A stretch of 35,602 bases of DNA from a virus, in the IMG/VR virus record IMGVR_UViG_3300005581_000055, positions 1 through 35,602 of that record; one strand, 5' to 3'. This document shows, piece after piece, positions 24,940-33,877 of this stretch; the first letter of the stretch is position 1; each line of letters begins with the position of its first letter. Below the pieces are notes generated by a model that did not search any database, had not been told where the DNA came from, and saw only the letters and a list, made by a program, of their open reading frames with translations. Position numbers and translations under genes: made by a program.

Positions 24940-25845
24940 ATGACCGCACCTAAAATATACCTTAGCAACAAAGAATTGCTTAAAGAAATACATAAAAGTA
25001 AGATGACTTACTCTTGGATTAAAAGCCCAGATTACTTTCAGCATGATATTATTGTGCGAGATTTAAACGATTTCAATAGTACCCCCACTGAAAAGTTGCC
25101 AGACGGAGTAATTGCCGAAGCGCAGTCAAACAGAGCGGCGGCACTAAGTGCCAAAGCGCACGATGTTGCTCTTAAAGAATGGGAAGGTAAGGGCGGTAAG
25201 GGCGAAAAGCCAAAAGCCATTCAATATAAAGTTGATTCTTCTACCGTTAATCCCGACGATTTAGTTATTCGATTAATGACATTCGCACATATTCCCGAGG
25301 AGCCGGGTAGGAAAAACAAACCAAAAATAACTTCGGACTACCATAGTAAAGTAAATTTCCCACCGTTCCAACATTTTGCTAAACTCAACGGAGACTGGAA
25401 AGAAGTAGCTCGAAGTCATTGGAAGGGCGATGCAGATACCGGAGAGTTCAGTGTTGACCACGGAACAACTACTAGACGTTTAGCTGAAATGTACATAAAA
25501 TTATGTGAACGTTACAGTATGCGTAGTAACTGGCGAGGCTATACGTATGTTGAAGAAATGCGTGGTCAGGCACTATTACAATTAAGTCAAATTGGTTTAC
25601 AGTTTGATGAATCGAAATCTGAGAATCCGTTTGCATACTATACTGCCGCTATTACTAATAGCTTTACTCGAATTTTAAATATTGAAAAGAAAAATCAGGT
25701 TATCCGTGATGATTTGTTAATCGACAACGGGCAATTACCAAGTTACAGTAGACAGTTGGAGTACGAAGCAGGTATGGTTCTAGAAAGGGAACGCAACTCT
25801 GCTCTGCGAGATTCGGAATCAGTAGGGGTAATTGTAGATGAATAA
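24940..25845 (+). CDS. 55: Late-transcription sigma factor, gp55-like
   Basis: A 301-residue protein. Residues about 177-262 correspond to the T4 gp55 core, which is a minimal sigma region 2: YVEEMRGQALLQLSQIGLQFD, then NPFAYYTAAITNSFTRILNIEKKNQVIRDD. This binds host RNA polymerase and recognises the late TATAAATA box. T4 gp55 is 185 residues; here about 110 extra residues precede the core, including a lysine/glycine-rich stretch (GKGGKGEKPK). The start codon lies where transcription should begin, suggesting leaderless translation; the next Met (residue 22) is an alternative. It is the first gene of the long operon to 33403. Confidence 0.9.
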   Translation: MTAPKIYLSNKELLKEIHKSKMTYSWIKSPDYFQHDIIVRDLNDFNSTPTEKLPDGVIAEAQSNRAAALSAKAHDVALKEWEGKGGKGEKPKAIQYKVDSSTVNPDDLVIRLMTFAHIPEEPGRKNKPKITSDYHSKVNFPPFQHFAKLNGDWKEVARSHWKGDADTGEFSVDHGTTTRRLAEMYIKLCERYSMRSNWRGYTYVEEMRGQALLQLSQIGLQFDESKSENPFAYYTAAITNSFTRILNIEKKNQVIRDDLLIDNGQLPSYSRQLEYEAGMVLERERNSALRDSESVGVIVDE

Positions 25846-26026
25846 TGGTACTAAAGAACGTATGCAAGAACTGATGGTACCTATCGACACTAGTATACAG
25901 TTAACAAATGATTCAAATGAGCTCCTTATGGTTGCATGTGCTATGATGCAACGCTCAAAAGAAATATTCGAAACAGTACTAGGAGATACAGGTCGTAAAA
26001 AGATGTTTAAGGATTATGCTGAATGA
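25838..26026 (+). CDS. Small hypothetical protein between gp55 and gp47 (62 aa)
   Basis: It starts inside the last codons of gp55 (8-base overlap) and its stop overlaps the gp47 start (ATGA). The product, MNNGTKERMQELMVPIDTSIQ..., is a helical acidic/Met-rich protein with no known domain. Tight coupling to gp55 and gp47 suggests a replication/transcription accessory role; nothing in the sequence shows it. Confidence 0.75.
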   Translation: MNNGTKERMQELMVPIDTSIQLTNDSNELLMVACAMMQRSKEIFETVLGDTGRKKMFKDYAE

Positions 26027-27042
26027 CTCAACTTTTTAAAAAAGTAGCTTGCTTTACTGATATTCATTTCGGTATGAGGCAAAATAGCAAAGCACACAAT
26101 CAGGACTGCGAAGATTTTATCAATTGGTTCTGTGAAACTGCAAGAAAAGAAGGTGCTGAAACTTGTATTTTCTTAGGGGATTGGCATCACCATCGTGCAA
26201 CCGTTAATGTTAGTACACTGAACTATACTGTTAATAATCTAGAAACGTTAAGTAAAAATTTCAAACAAGTGTATTTTATCACTGGTAATCATGATTTGTA
26301 TTACAGAGAAAAAAGAGAGTTAAACAGTTTACCGTTTGCAAAAAATATGGATAATATTATAATGGTAGACGAAGTATTCCGGCAAGGTGATGTTGCTATT
26401 ATTCCTTGGCTAGTAGAAGATGAATGGACTAAGATGAAATCTCTTAAAGAGAAATATGTATTTGGTCATTTCGAACTTCCTAACTTTTATATGAACGCTA
26501 TGGTAGAAATGCCGGACCATGGCGGTTTAAATTCTGGACATTTTCCTAATCAAGAGTATGTGTTTAGTGGACATTTTCACAAGAGACAGAATAGAGGAAA
26601 TGTACACTATATTGGCAATGCATTTCCACACAACTATGCCGACGCTGGAGATGACGAACGTGGTATGATGATCCTAGAGTGGGGTGGCAAGCCAGAATAC
26701 ATTACATGGCCAGGCCAACCTAGATTCCGTACAGTAAAGCTAACTCAGCTTATTGAAAATCCAGATTCTTATCTAAGCCCTAGTACATTTATACGTGTTA
26801 CGGTGGACGTTGACATTAGCTACGAAGAAAGCACATTTCTTAAAGAAAACTTTATGGACACATACAAGTTACGAGAAATTAGTTTTATCCCTGGCAAAAA
26901 AGAAGAACATGCAACCGAATGGGATGCTGGAGAAATTAAATTTGAAAGTGTTGACACTATTGTGTTAAACCAATTGACTGCCATCGATAGTAAAGTTATC
27001 AACAAGCAAATGTTGATTGACATTTACAACGGATTACAGTAA
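26023..27042 (+). CDS. 47: Recombination endonuclease subunit gp47 (Mre11-like)
   Basis: A 339-residue calcineurin-like phosphoesterase with all metal-binding motifs in order: D13-x-H15 (FTDIHFG), GDWHHHR (52-58), GNHD (88-91), GHFE (148-151) and GHFHKR (183-188). This is the SbcD/Mre11 nuclease that with gp46 resects DNA ends for recombination-dependent replication and helps degrade host DNA. Size equals T4 gp47. It is coupled to the preceding gene by ATGA and followed by gp46 after eleven bases, as in T4. Confidence 0.96.
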   Translation: MTQLFKKVACFTDIHFGMRQNSKAHNQDCEDFINWFCETARKEGAETCIFLGDWHHHRATVNVSTLNYTVNNLETLSKNFKQVYFITGNHDLYYREKRELNSLPFAKNMDNIIMVDEVFRQGDVAIIPWLVEDEWTKMKSLKEKYVFGHFELPNFYMNAMVEMPDHGGLNSGHFPNQEYVFSGHFHKRQNRGNVHYIGNAFPHNYADAGDDERGMMILEWGGKPEYITWPGQPRFRTVKLTQLIENPDSYLSPSTFIRVTVDVDISYEESTFLKENFMDTYKLREISFIPGKKEEHATEWDAGEIKFESVDTIVLNQLTAIDSKVINKQMLIDIYNGLQ

Positions 27043-27053
27043 AATAACAATCT

Positions 27054-28829
27054 ATGATCACAGTAAAAAATATTACGATTAAAAATTTCATGAGTGTTGG
27101 AAATGTCACTCAAGCAGTACAGCTAGATCAAAACGGACTCACCCTTGTTTTAGGCAATAACCTAGACTTGGGAGGTGATGGAAGTAGGAATGGTACAGGA
27201 AAAACTACCTTAGTTAATGCCCTTTGTTATGGCTTGTATGGTCAAGCTATAACTAACATTAGGAAAGACAATCTTGTTAATAAAACAAACTCCAAAAACA
27301 TGCTGGTTACTATCGACTTCTCGAAAAACGGGTCGACTTACAGAATTGAAAGAGGTCGCAAGCCTAACGTATTCAAATTCATTGTCAACGAAAGCGAGAT
27401 TGCTGACAATGCGTCCGATGAAGGTCAGGGAGAAAACAGACTAACACAACAACATATCGAGTCAGTGTTGGGTATGAGCTACGATATGTTCAAACATATT
27501 TTAGCATTAAACACTTTTACTGAGCCGTTTCTTAGTATGAAGTCTACTGACCAACGTGCTATTATTGAGCAGTTACTGGGCATTACATTGCTTAGTGAAA
27601 AAGCAGAAATTCTTAAAGAGCTAATGAAGTCTAGCAAAGACAGTCTCAAAGAAGAAGAATTCAGAATGAAAGCTCAACAAGAAAGTAATAATAAAATTAA
27701 GTCGTCAATTGACGACTTAGAAAAAAGAAGTAGTATTTGGTTAAGAAAAAGTGAAGAAGATATTGTCACTTATCAAAAGATAATTGCAGAACTAGAAGCA
27801 ATTGAGATTAACCAGGAACTGACCAATCATCAGCTAGTAACTGTATGGAAAGAAAAACAAAGTAAAATTACTAGATTTAATAAAGACGTAAGCACACATC
27901 AAAGTGCAATTAAAAGATTAACTACTCAACGAGCAGAACTAGAAAATGCGCTGTTAAAAGCACGTGATCATACATGTCATGCATGTGGACAAGGGATACA
28001 TGATTCTAAACAAGAATCCATGTTAAGTGATTTAGAAGATGCTGTATTAATTATTACTACAGACATAACATCAGAGTCTGCGTTAGAGCAAGTGGCCAGT
28101 TCTTCTATTACAGAGTTAGGAGAGTTGGGCAACTGTCCTATTCTAAAATATGCTACGTTGGATGAGGCAATTAATCATAAAACAACATTAGACAATACGT
28201 ATAATCAACTTGAAAATAAACTATTAGAGACTGATCCGTATCATGAACAAATTGTGCATTTAAAAGATACTGCACTCACTGAGCTTGACTGGGATAAAAT
28301 AAACGACTTAACTAAGTTAATTGAACACCAGGACTTTTTGTTAAAACTATTAACAAACAAAGACAGCTTTATTCGACGAAAAATCATTGAGCAAAACCTG
28401 AGTTACTTAAATCATCGATTAGAATATTACTTAGAGAAATTAGCACTACCGCATGAAGTTAAGTTTCAAAGCGATTTAACTGTTACTATTGAACAGTTGG
28501 GGCAAGAGTTTGACTTTGATAATCTTAGCAGGGGCGAGCGCAATAGGCTGATCCTGGGATTATCATGGAGTTTCCGTGATGTATACGAAAGCCTGAATAC
28601 TCCTATAAATCTATTGTTTATCGATGAAATGGTTGATAGCGGCATGGACCCTAATGGGGTCGATAGTGCATTGGGTGTTCTTAAGAAAATGAGCAGAGAG
28701 CAAAATAAAAATATATTCTTGATTAGTCACAGAGACGAGTTGATCGCTAGAGTAAATACTATTCTACAGGTAACCAAAGAAAACGGGTTCACTACGTTTG
28801 GAATTGACGTAGATATGGTGGAGACTTAA
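27054..28829 (+). CDS. 46: Recombination endonuclease subunit gp46 (Rad50/SbcC-like ATPase)
   Basis: A 591-residue SMC-type ATPase. Walker A GSRNGTGKT at 43-51, a coiled-coil arm with the zinc hook CHAC (C308, C311) near the middle, the ABC signature LSRGE at 491-495 and Walker B LLFIDE at 520-525, followed by a D-loop and the late switch LISH. It forms the gp46/gp47 complex that processes DNA ends. T4 gp46 is 560 residues. Stands eleven bases after gp47. Confidence 0.96.
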   Translation: MITVKNITIKNFMSVGNVTQAVQLDQNGLTLVLGNNLDLGGDGSRNGTGKTTLVNALCYGLYGQAITNIRKDNLVNKTNSKNMLVTIDFSKNGSTYRIERGRKPNVFKFIVNESEIADNASDEGQGENRLTQQHIESVLGMSYDMFKHILALNTFTEPFLSMKSTDQRAIIEQLLGITLLSEKAEILKELMKSSKDSLKEEEFRMKAQQESNNKIKSSIDDLEKRSSIWLRKSEEDIVTYQKIIAELEAIEINQELTNHQLVTVWKEKQSKITRFNKDVSTHQSAIKRLTTQRAELENALLKARDHTCHACGQGIHDSKQESMLSDLEDAVLIITTDITSESALEQVASSSITELGELGNCPILKYATLDEAINHKTTLDNTYNQLENKLLETDPYHEQIVHLKDTALTELDWDKINDLTKLIEHQDFLLKLLTNKDSFIRRKIIEQNLSYLNHRLEYYLEKLALPHEVKFQSDLTVTIEQLGQEFDFDNLSRGERNRLILGLSWSFRDVYESLNTPINLLFIDEMVDSGMDPNGVDSALGVLKKMSREQNKNIFLISHRDELIARVNTILQVTKENGFTTFGIDVDMVET

Positions 28830-28830
28830 A

Positions 28831-29286
28831 ATGGCTGGCACAGTTATCGCAACAGAAAAAGATAAAACAGGCGCTGATGTTACTATCAGCTGGGCTAAGA
28901 AAATTGGCGGAAGTATTGTTACTCCGTTTTTTCTACGAAATTATGCGGCGTTAATAGAAAACGGACATTCTGCCTCCTTTATATTTGGAACTAATAACAG
29001 TAAAGCAGTTTATGCTGTCATTGACAACACGGTGGTAGGTGCAATTGTATATGATACACAAGAAGACACTTATAAAACTGCATGGATTGTATTAAGTTGT
29101 ATCGACGACAACTACCGTCGTCGTGGAATATATATGATGCTTCATAAACATTTCGAAAATGTTGTTAAAAACGAAGGTAGTAAGCGTCTGGCTAGTCATG
29201 TGCATGTTGATAACGTTATAAGACAAGCCAGTTGTGAAGCAGTTGGGATGAAGCCTGATTTTTTAAGAATGGAAAAAACACTATGA
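28831..29286 (+). CDS. GNAT-family N-acetyltransferase
   Basis: A 151-residue protein with the acetyl-CoA motif YRRRGIYMMLHKHFENV (R96-R-R-G99-I-Y, a Q/R-x-x-G-x-G/A variant with Y in the last position) after the beta-4 strand TAWIVLSCID, and a C-terminal HVHVDNVIRQASCEAVGMK typical of GNAT motif B. Acceptor unknown. It starts one base after gp46 and overlaps the oxygenase gene by four bases, so it opens the second PP-loop/oxygenase island. Confidence 0.82.
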   Translation: MAGTVIATEKDKTGADVTISWAKKIGGSIVTPFFLRNYAALIENGHSASFIFGTNNSKAVYAVIDNTVVGAIVYDTQEDTYKTAWIVLSCIDDNYRRRGIYMMLHKHFENVVKNEGSKRLASHVHVDNVIRQASCEAVGMKPDFLRMEKTL

Positions 29287-30128
29287 CATTAAAAGAAGAA
29301 TTTGAATTAAACGGTTTCTTAGGACCGTTAGAAATTATGTCTCGAGAAGAGGCCGCAGAGTTTTGCAAGTTAGTCATGCAGGCTGAAGAAAATATTAAAC
29401 TAATGAAAAGTGATTATCGTTGCAAAAGTAATGTATTATTTCCATTTGTAGATAAAATTAGTAAGCACCCAAAGTTAATAGAATATCTATCAGAGTTAAT
29501 AGGACCAAATATACATTGTTGGGATACCCTATTTTGGGTCAAACATCCCGGTGATAAAAAAGACGTTAGCTTTCATCAAGATGCCACTTATTGGAATTTT
29601 GATAAAAAACATTTGGCTGTTACTGCTTGGTTTGCATTTAGTGATGTAACTGAAGAACACGGAAGTTTAGAGTATGTCAAAGGTAGCCATCGAGTATTCC
29701 AGCACAGACATAAAGATGTTAAAACAAACACTAATTTATTAATGAGGGGACAAACTGTAGATATTGATGTCCCAAAAGAACGTATTAAAACAACCGTGCC
29801 AGCCGGACATGTTATGTTGCATAGTCCTTATATTATACACGGTAGCGCAGATAATCAAGCAAATACACCAAGAGTAGCTATGGGTATGATTTTTGCGTCC
29901 ACTGAATGTAAACCCATTTTAAATATAAGTCCAGAAAGTACTGTAATAGTAGCTGGTGAAGACACATATAATTATATGTTACATGATCCTGCTCCTTGTG
30001 GAGACTGGGACTTAGATTTAAAAAACTGGCAAGGTGCTTACGATCGTCAGCATATTAACTATTATGAAATGGAACAAACTCCTGCCAGTCCTTACAATAA
30101 ATTTAATAAAGAAAATGCAACTGTTTAA
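29283..30128 (+). CDS. PhyH-type Fe(II)/2OG dioxygenase
   Basis: A 281-residue phytanoyl-CoA dioxygenase family protein. The iron ligands are H98 and D100 (SFHQDATYW) and H186 (YIIHGSADN), and R197 (NTPRVAM) should bind 2-oxoglutarate. The intervening VTAWFAFSDVTEEHGSLEYVKGSH is highly characteristic of the family (A-W-A-D-x-x-x-x-x-G-x-L-x-x-x-x-G-S-H). Marine phage members exist, but I know no assigned substrate. Coupled by ATGA to the GNAT gene; its end overlaps the next gene by 14 bases. Confidence 0.92.
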   Translation: MTLKEEFELNGFLGPLEIMSREEAAEFCKLVMQAEENIKLMKSDYRCKSNVLFPFVDKISKHPKLIEYLSELIGPNIHCWDTLFWVKHPGDKKDVSFHQDATYWNFDKKHLAVTAWFAFSDVTEEHGSLEYVKGSHRVFQHRHKDVKTNTNLLMRGQTVDIDVPKERIKTTVPAGHVMLHSPYIIHGSADNQANTPRVAMGMIFASTECKPILNISPESTVIVAGEDTYNYMLHDPAPCGDWDLDLKNWQGAYDRQHINYYEMEQTPASPYNKFNKENATV

Positions 30129-30648
30129 AGATTGGCGAGAATGTGATATCAGTGAAGATCCAGACTTAGTGTTAGATAAAACTAAGTCGTATTACTTGCA
30201 TGCCAAGGCTTGGCATTTTAAAGGATATATAGGTGGAACGCATTCCTGGTTTGCATGTTATAATACCCAGCATAAAAACTGGCTTGTAGCAGAAGTCACA
30301 GACCGAGAAACATTAGATGTGCAACAATGTCGCACTATATACAGTGGGGCACAAGATTTAGATAATATCGAAGAACGTGCCGCATTTATCAGCGACCGTT
30401 CATATAACGGTAAATGGTTTGGTAATAAAGTATCTATTGTAGATAGTTGTCCTGCCATTGATTACAGTGACTTACTTTATTCAGTTAAAAAATATCCTAT
30501 TGAAAAATTCGAGTTATTAAATTATAATTGCAATACTTTTTTATCTTACCTCATATGGGATTTACAGTTAGACTTAAAACGGCCAATTAGATCAGTTGGT
30601 TTTAAAAACACACAGTGGTGGAATAGACATTATGAATTTGAGATTTGA
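30115..30648 (+). CDS. Possible permuted NlpC/P60-like (papain-fold) protein
   Basis: Start set at ATG 30115; a longer frame from 30034 lies over the oxygenase gene. The 177-residue product has GYIGGTHSWFACY with H43 and, 96 residues later, LNYNCNTFLSYLIWDL with C139. His before Cys, with the Cys in an N-C-N-T-F helix start, is the order of circularly permuted NlpC/P60 and LRAT-like enzymes (thiol peptidases, amidases or acyltransferases). This is a motif-level guess. The gene overlaps both neighbours, so it is part of the same unit as the oxygenase and PP-loop genes. Confidence 0.6.
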   Translation: MQLFKDWRECDISEDPDLVLDKTKSYYLHAKAWHFKGYIGGTHSWFACYNTQHKNWLVAEVTDRETLDVQQCRTIYSGAQDLDNIEERAAFISDRSYNGKWFGNKVSIVDSCPAIDYSDLLYSVKKYPIEKFELLNYNCNTFLSYLIWDLQLDLKRPIRSVGFKNTQWWNRHYEFEI

Positions 30649-31714
30649 ATACACCGAAAACAATCATTTTAAGTGGGGTTTCGGAGATGAATGGTATAAC
30701 CACCCGGATCCTGAAAAGCAGTATAAAATACAGCTAGGCTATGTTACCCGCCCAGTTAAACGTTTCAGAGAAGAATGTATTATTACTGCAAAATTAATTG
30801 CATCTAAGGCCACTAAACCTATTTGCATCGGACTCAGCGGCGGCAGTGACAGTCAGATGTGTTGCCTAGCATTTATGGAAGCAAAGATTCCATTTAAAGT
30901 TGTTATACTGAGTATGTTCGATAACGAAGGTGATATTGTCAATGACCATGATATTAAAACTGCGTATGCGTTTTGCGAAAAATATAACATTGAATACATT
31001 ATATTTCCATTAAACATAGACGAATTTTATCAAACAAAAGGTGTCGAGTATGCCGCAAAATATGGACTCGTCGGGGTACACACAATTATTCAATGTGCTA
31101 CTATGGATTTTATTTGCCCTGACTATTGTTATATCATGGCCGGCGGTGACGTTGTGATGGTTCCTTATAAGAAGTATGTTACTCCTGATTTAGAAATACC
31201 TACGTACGAGTGGGATCCTAAAATGAATAAAATAGTTTGGTGGCAAACTCCGGTGCCCATTATGCAACATATGATAGAAATGGGGTACGAAGGTACTAGT
31301 AAATTTTACTTATATACTCCTGAGATAATTGCAAGTTATCTTACTGACCCTACTGTAACAGAATTTTTAGCAGTACAAGATATAGTGTATGAGGTTTTTT
31401 GTCGATGGCATCCACAAGTTCGAATGTGGTGGCGATTGTTTCATATGTTATATAAGCCATTGATGACTCAACGAGAATGGCCTGAAATGATTCCAGCACG
31501 TAAGTATACTGGATTTGAGCAACTACAGGGTAAGAATTTTAATTCAGGAAAAGAAGTTCTTTTTCAAAGATATATAGATGAGGCCGCGGCCGGCAAAACA
31601 TTAGGACAAGTAGTTGTTACTACTATACCAGATTTAATCGAGTATGTTACTAAGCCACATACTCATAGTTTGGTTTCTACACGTAGACTTAAAAAAGATG
31701 AATGGGTAAAATGA
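30632..31714 (+). CDS. PP-loop ATPase superfamily protein A
   Basis: Start at ATG 30632, overlapping the previous gene by 17 bases. The 360-residue protein has the PP-loop ICIGLSGGSDSQM (SGGSDS, residues 69-74) in a Rossmann-like alpha-hydrolase fold, then FKVVILSMFD and a C-terminal region rich in Trp, Tyr and Met (RWHPQVRMWWRLFHML). Such enzymes adenylate a carbonyl or similar group before attack by amine or sulphur (asparagine synthetase, QueC, TilS, PAPS reductase relatives). No zinc cysteine cluster like the QueC-like protein in this window is seen. Substrate unknown. Confidence 0.8.
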   Translation: MNLRFEYTENNHFKWGFGDEWYNHPDPEKQYKIQLGYVTRPVKRFREECIITAKLIASKATKPICIGLSGGSDSQMCCLAFMEAKIPFKVVILSMFDNEGDIVNDHDIKTAYAFCEKYNIEYIIFPLNIDEFYQTKGVEYAAKYGLVGVHTIIQCATMDFICPDYCYIMAGGDVVMVPYKKYVTPDLEIPTYEWDPKMNKIVWWQTPVPIMQHMIEMGYEGTSKFYLYTPEIIASYLTDPTVTEFLAVQDIVYEVFCRWHPQVRMWWRLFHMLYKPLMTQREWPEMIPARKYTGFEQLQGKNFNSGKEVLFQRYIDEAAAGKTLGQVVVTTIPDLIEYVTKPHTHSLVSTRRLKKDEWVK

Positions 31715-32775
31715 AAGAATATTTGTGGATTAATTGGAGTAATCTAAATTACACAGATATGCCTGTGCGCGGTAGCTTCAGAAATGTTGTGGGCAATTAT
31801 GAATTTCCCGTTGATCGTTTTAATATGTTAGATAATGTACTTGAACTTCCTTGCCGGAACATATTGCAAGATCCTAAGTTTACATTGACAAATTTAACAA
31901 ACGATTGGGAAGATCGATATTATTCTGTATTAGATAGTATTGCAGATAATGTGTTTACTATTGCAAATGGAAGAACAATTGTAGTTACATATAGTGGCGG
32001 TATTGATAGTGTTTCTGCATTAATATCTTTGCAAAAACACAGCAAGTATAAAGAATACCTAGAGCAGGGTAAATTTAAAGTAGCATTAACTAGTACCAGT
32101 ATAACAGAATACCCCGAATTATTTTATAAAAGTATACTACCTAATATTCCGTTGATTCCATTGGATTATGTATCATTGATGAACGATGACGATGTGATGT
32201 TAGTGACCGGTGACATGGGAGATTATTGTATTGGATCCAGCGACACTCTACGATTTTCTGCTATGCAACCAGATTTAGATTTGATGGCGCCATGGAGAGA
32301 AATCATTCCTCTTATATCAAAAGTTAAAGGATCATCGTTATACTTACATACCATGGAAACATTAGCTAGTAAAGCACCGTTTGAGATATGTTCCATTAAT
32401 CAATTATTTTGGTGGACTGCAAATTCATTAACTGGTGTCCAAGATGATTTGTTTCGACCTTGGTATTGGAGTACTGGCGCTAAAATAGAAGATGCCATTA
32501 CACAAAATAAAATTTTTAGATTCTTTTATGATGCGGCAATGATGACGTTTAGTTTTGAATATATGAGTACTAATCCAGTATATCATAATTATATAGATAA
32601 TAAAACGTGGCAAAAAAAGTACATTGTAAACTCAACAAAAGATAGTAGTTATATGAATAAAGGAAAGATATTCAGTCAACGATTAAGTTTACGTCATGTA
32701 TTTAAAACTTCTATATATATTGAAAACGGTATTATAAAATTTGGCACAGATGTGGGTACAATAAATGGCTCTTGA
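31711..32775 (+). CDS. PP-loop ATPase superfamily protein B
   Basis: Start set at ATG 31711, which overlaps the previous stop as ATGA; another in-frame ATG lies at 31702. The 354-residue protein has the PP-loop IVVTYSGGIDSVSAL (SGGIDS, residues 95-100) after a roughly 90-residue N-terminal domain. The remainder (LVTGDMGDYCIGSSDTLRF, LFWWTANSLTG) resembles the general layout of the preceding PP-loop protein, but the sequences differ clearly. Possibly a diverged paralogue or the partner subunit of protein A. Overlaps the next gene by eleven bases. Confidence 0.8.
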   Translation: MKEYLWINWSNLNYTDMPVRGSFRNVVGNYEFPVDRFNMLDNVLELPCRNILQDPKFTLTNLTNDWEDRYYSVLDSIADNVFTIANGRTIVVTYSGGIDSVSALISLQKHSKYKEYLEQGKFKVALTSTSITEYPELFYKSILPNIPLIPLDYVSLMNDDDVMLVTGDMGDYCIGSSDTLRFSAMQPDLDLMAPWREIIPLISKVKGSSLYLHTMETLASKAPFEICSINQLFWWTANSLTGVQDDLFRPWYWSTGAKIEDAITQNKIFRFFYDAAMMTFSFEYMSTNPVYHNYIDNKTWQKKYIVNSTKDSSYMNKGKIFSQRLSLRHVFKTSIYIENGIIKFGTDVGTINGS

Positions 32776-33403
32776 GCGAATTAAATTATTAGTAGACCAA
32801 TATTCAGGACAAGTAGTTTGGCTCAGTTATCGTTTCGATGACAGTACTCCTATGCACGATCCTACTCTTAATGTTTATCACTACTCCGGTAATATAGAAA
32901 TTAATGCATGGGGGTTATATTCTCAATATAGGTTATTTTATAAACCAGATGCATTGAATTTATATCATTCTTCATATAGTTTATTTGACGACGATATTCA
33001 ATTGCGTAGAGCAAAATGTATAGCTATTAATCAAGTTAATAATTCAATTATGTATCAGTATGAAAAGTTTCATTTAGGGAATGAAAAGTTCTATGCAAAT
33101 ATAAATTACCATAATTGGCCAACAATTTTTAGTCATGCACACAATTGTTCAATTGAGGATGCCGCAAAATTAGTTAAATTTAAAAAAGATGAGATTGAAT
33201 GTGGCATGCATACTTTAGAATCATTCAAGTACTTGTTTATTAATAACATCAAAAATGCCAAGACCTTGGCTGAAATAGACGTGTTATTTAATATAGCATG
33301 TGTAGAGTTACTAAGCACAAACACTATTACAATATCACAATTAAAAACAGTTTCTGCAGAAAATTTAGTTACTATTGCTAATAAAAAGAAGAAAAATGTA
33401 TAG
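32765..33403 (+). CDS. Hypothetical protein at end of the gp55 operon (212 aa)
   Basis: The 212-residue product starts MALERIKLLVDQYSGQVVWLSYRFDDS and has many Tyr, His and Asn residues (NVYHYSGNIEINAWGLYSQYRLFY), then a helical lysine-rich C-terminus ending KKKKNV. No domain recognised. It overlaps the PP-loop gene before it, so it may be a subunit or substrate of the same pathway. A 48-base gap with no clear terminator follows. Confidence 0.7.
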   Translation: MALERIKLLVDQYSGQVVWLSYRFDDSTPMHDPTLNVYHYSGNIEINAWGLYSQYRLFYKPDALNLYHSSYSLFDDDIQLRRAKCIAINQVNNSIMYQYEKFHLGNEKFYANINYHNWPTIFSHAHNCSIEDAAKLVKFKKDEIECGMHTLESFKYLFINNIKNAKTLAEIDVLFNIACVELLSTNTITISQLKTVSAENLVTIANKKKKNV

Positions 33404-33451
33404 CACACATGAGATCTGGTAGTAATTGAGCATAAAGACTATATAGTAAGC

Positions 33452-33877
33452 ATGACATGGACACACCAAGGAAATTTAGTCGAAACGCTTCCAATAGACT
33501 GTATTGGATTTGTTTACGTTATTACCAATAGCGTAACCAATCGAAAATACATAGGCAAAAAACTAGCAAAATTTAGTAAAACAACTTATAAAACAGTTAA
33601 ACTTAAAAATGGCACAAAAAAGAAAAAGAAAATTAGAAGCAAAATCGACAGCGACTGGCAAGACTACTACGGGTCAAACATAGAACTTAACAAAGATGTA
33701 GAAATATTAGGCAAAGATAAATTCTTAAGAGAAATTTTATATTACTGTACATCAAAGGCACAATGCTCATACATAGAAGCAAGAGAACAATTTACAAATA
33801 AAGTATTGGAATCTGCAGACTGGTATAACGGGCACATTCAAGTTCGCGTCCACGGCTCACACATACTCCACAAATAA
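33452..33877 (+). CDS. GIY-YIG family endonuclease
   Basis: A 141-residue protein with the GIY-YIG fold: GFVYVITNSVTNRKYIGKK (FVYV at 20-23 in the GIY position, YIG at 33-35) followed by a basic insertion rich in lysines, DWQDYYGSN and a helix with SYIEAREQF supplying the usual glutamate. These single-strand-nicking nucleases occur as free-standing homing enzymes and as host DNA-degrading enzymes in T4-like phages. The start follows a 48-base gap with no clear ribosome site. A gene-free structured stretch begins directly after its stop. Confidence 0.85.
   Translation: MTWTHQGNLVETLPIDCIGFVYVITNSVTNRKYIGKKLAKFSKTTYKTVKLKNGTKKKKKIRSKIDSDWQDYYGSNIELNKDVEILGKDKFLREILYYCTSKAQCSYIEAREQFTNKVLESADWYNGHIQVRVHGSHILHK

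Noticed and set aside
26340-26370. TATAAT-like sequence inside gp47
   Set aside because: AT-rich chance match with no -35 box and no gene start downstream.
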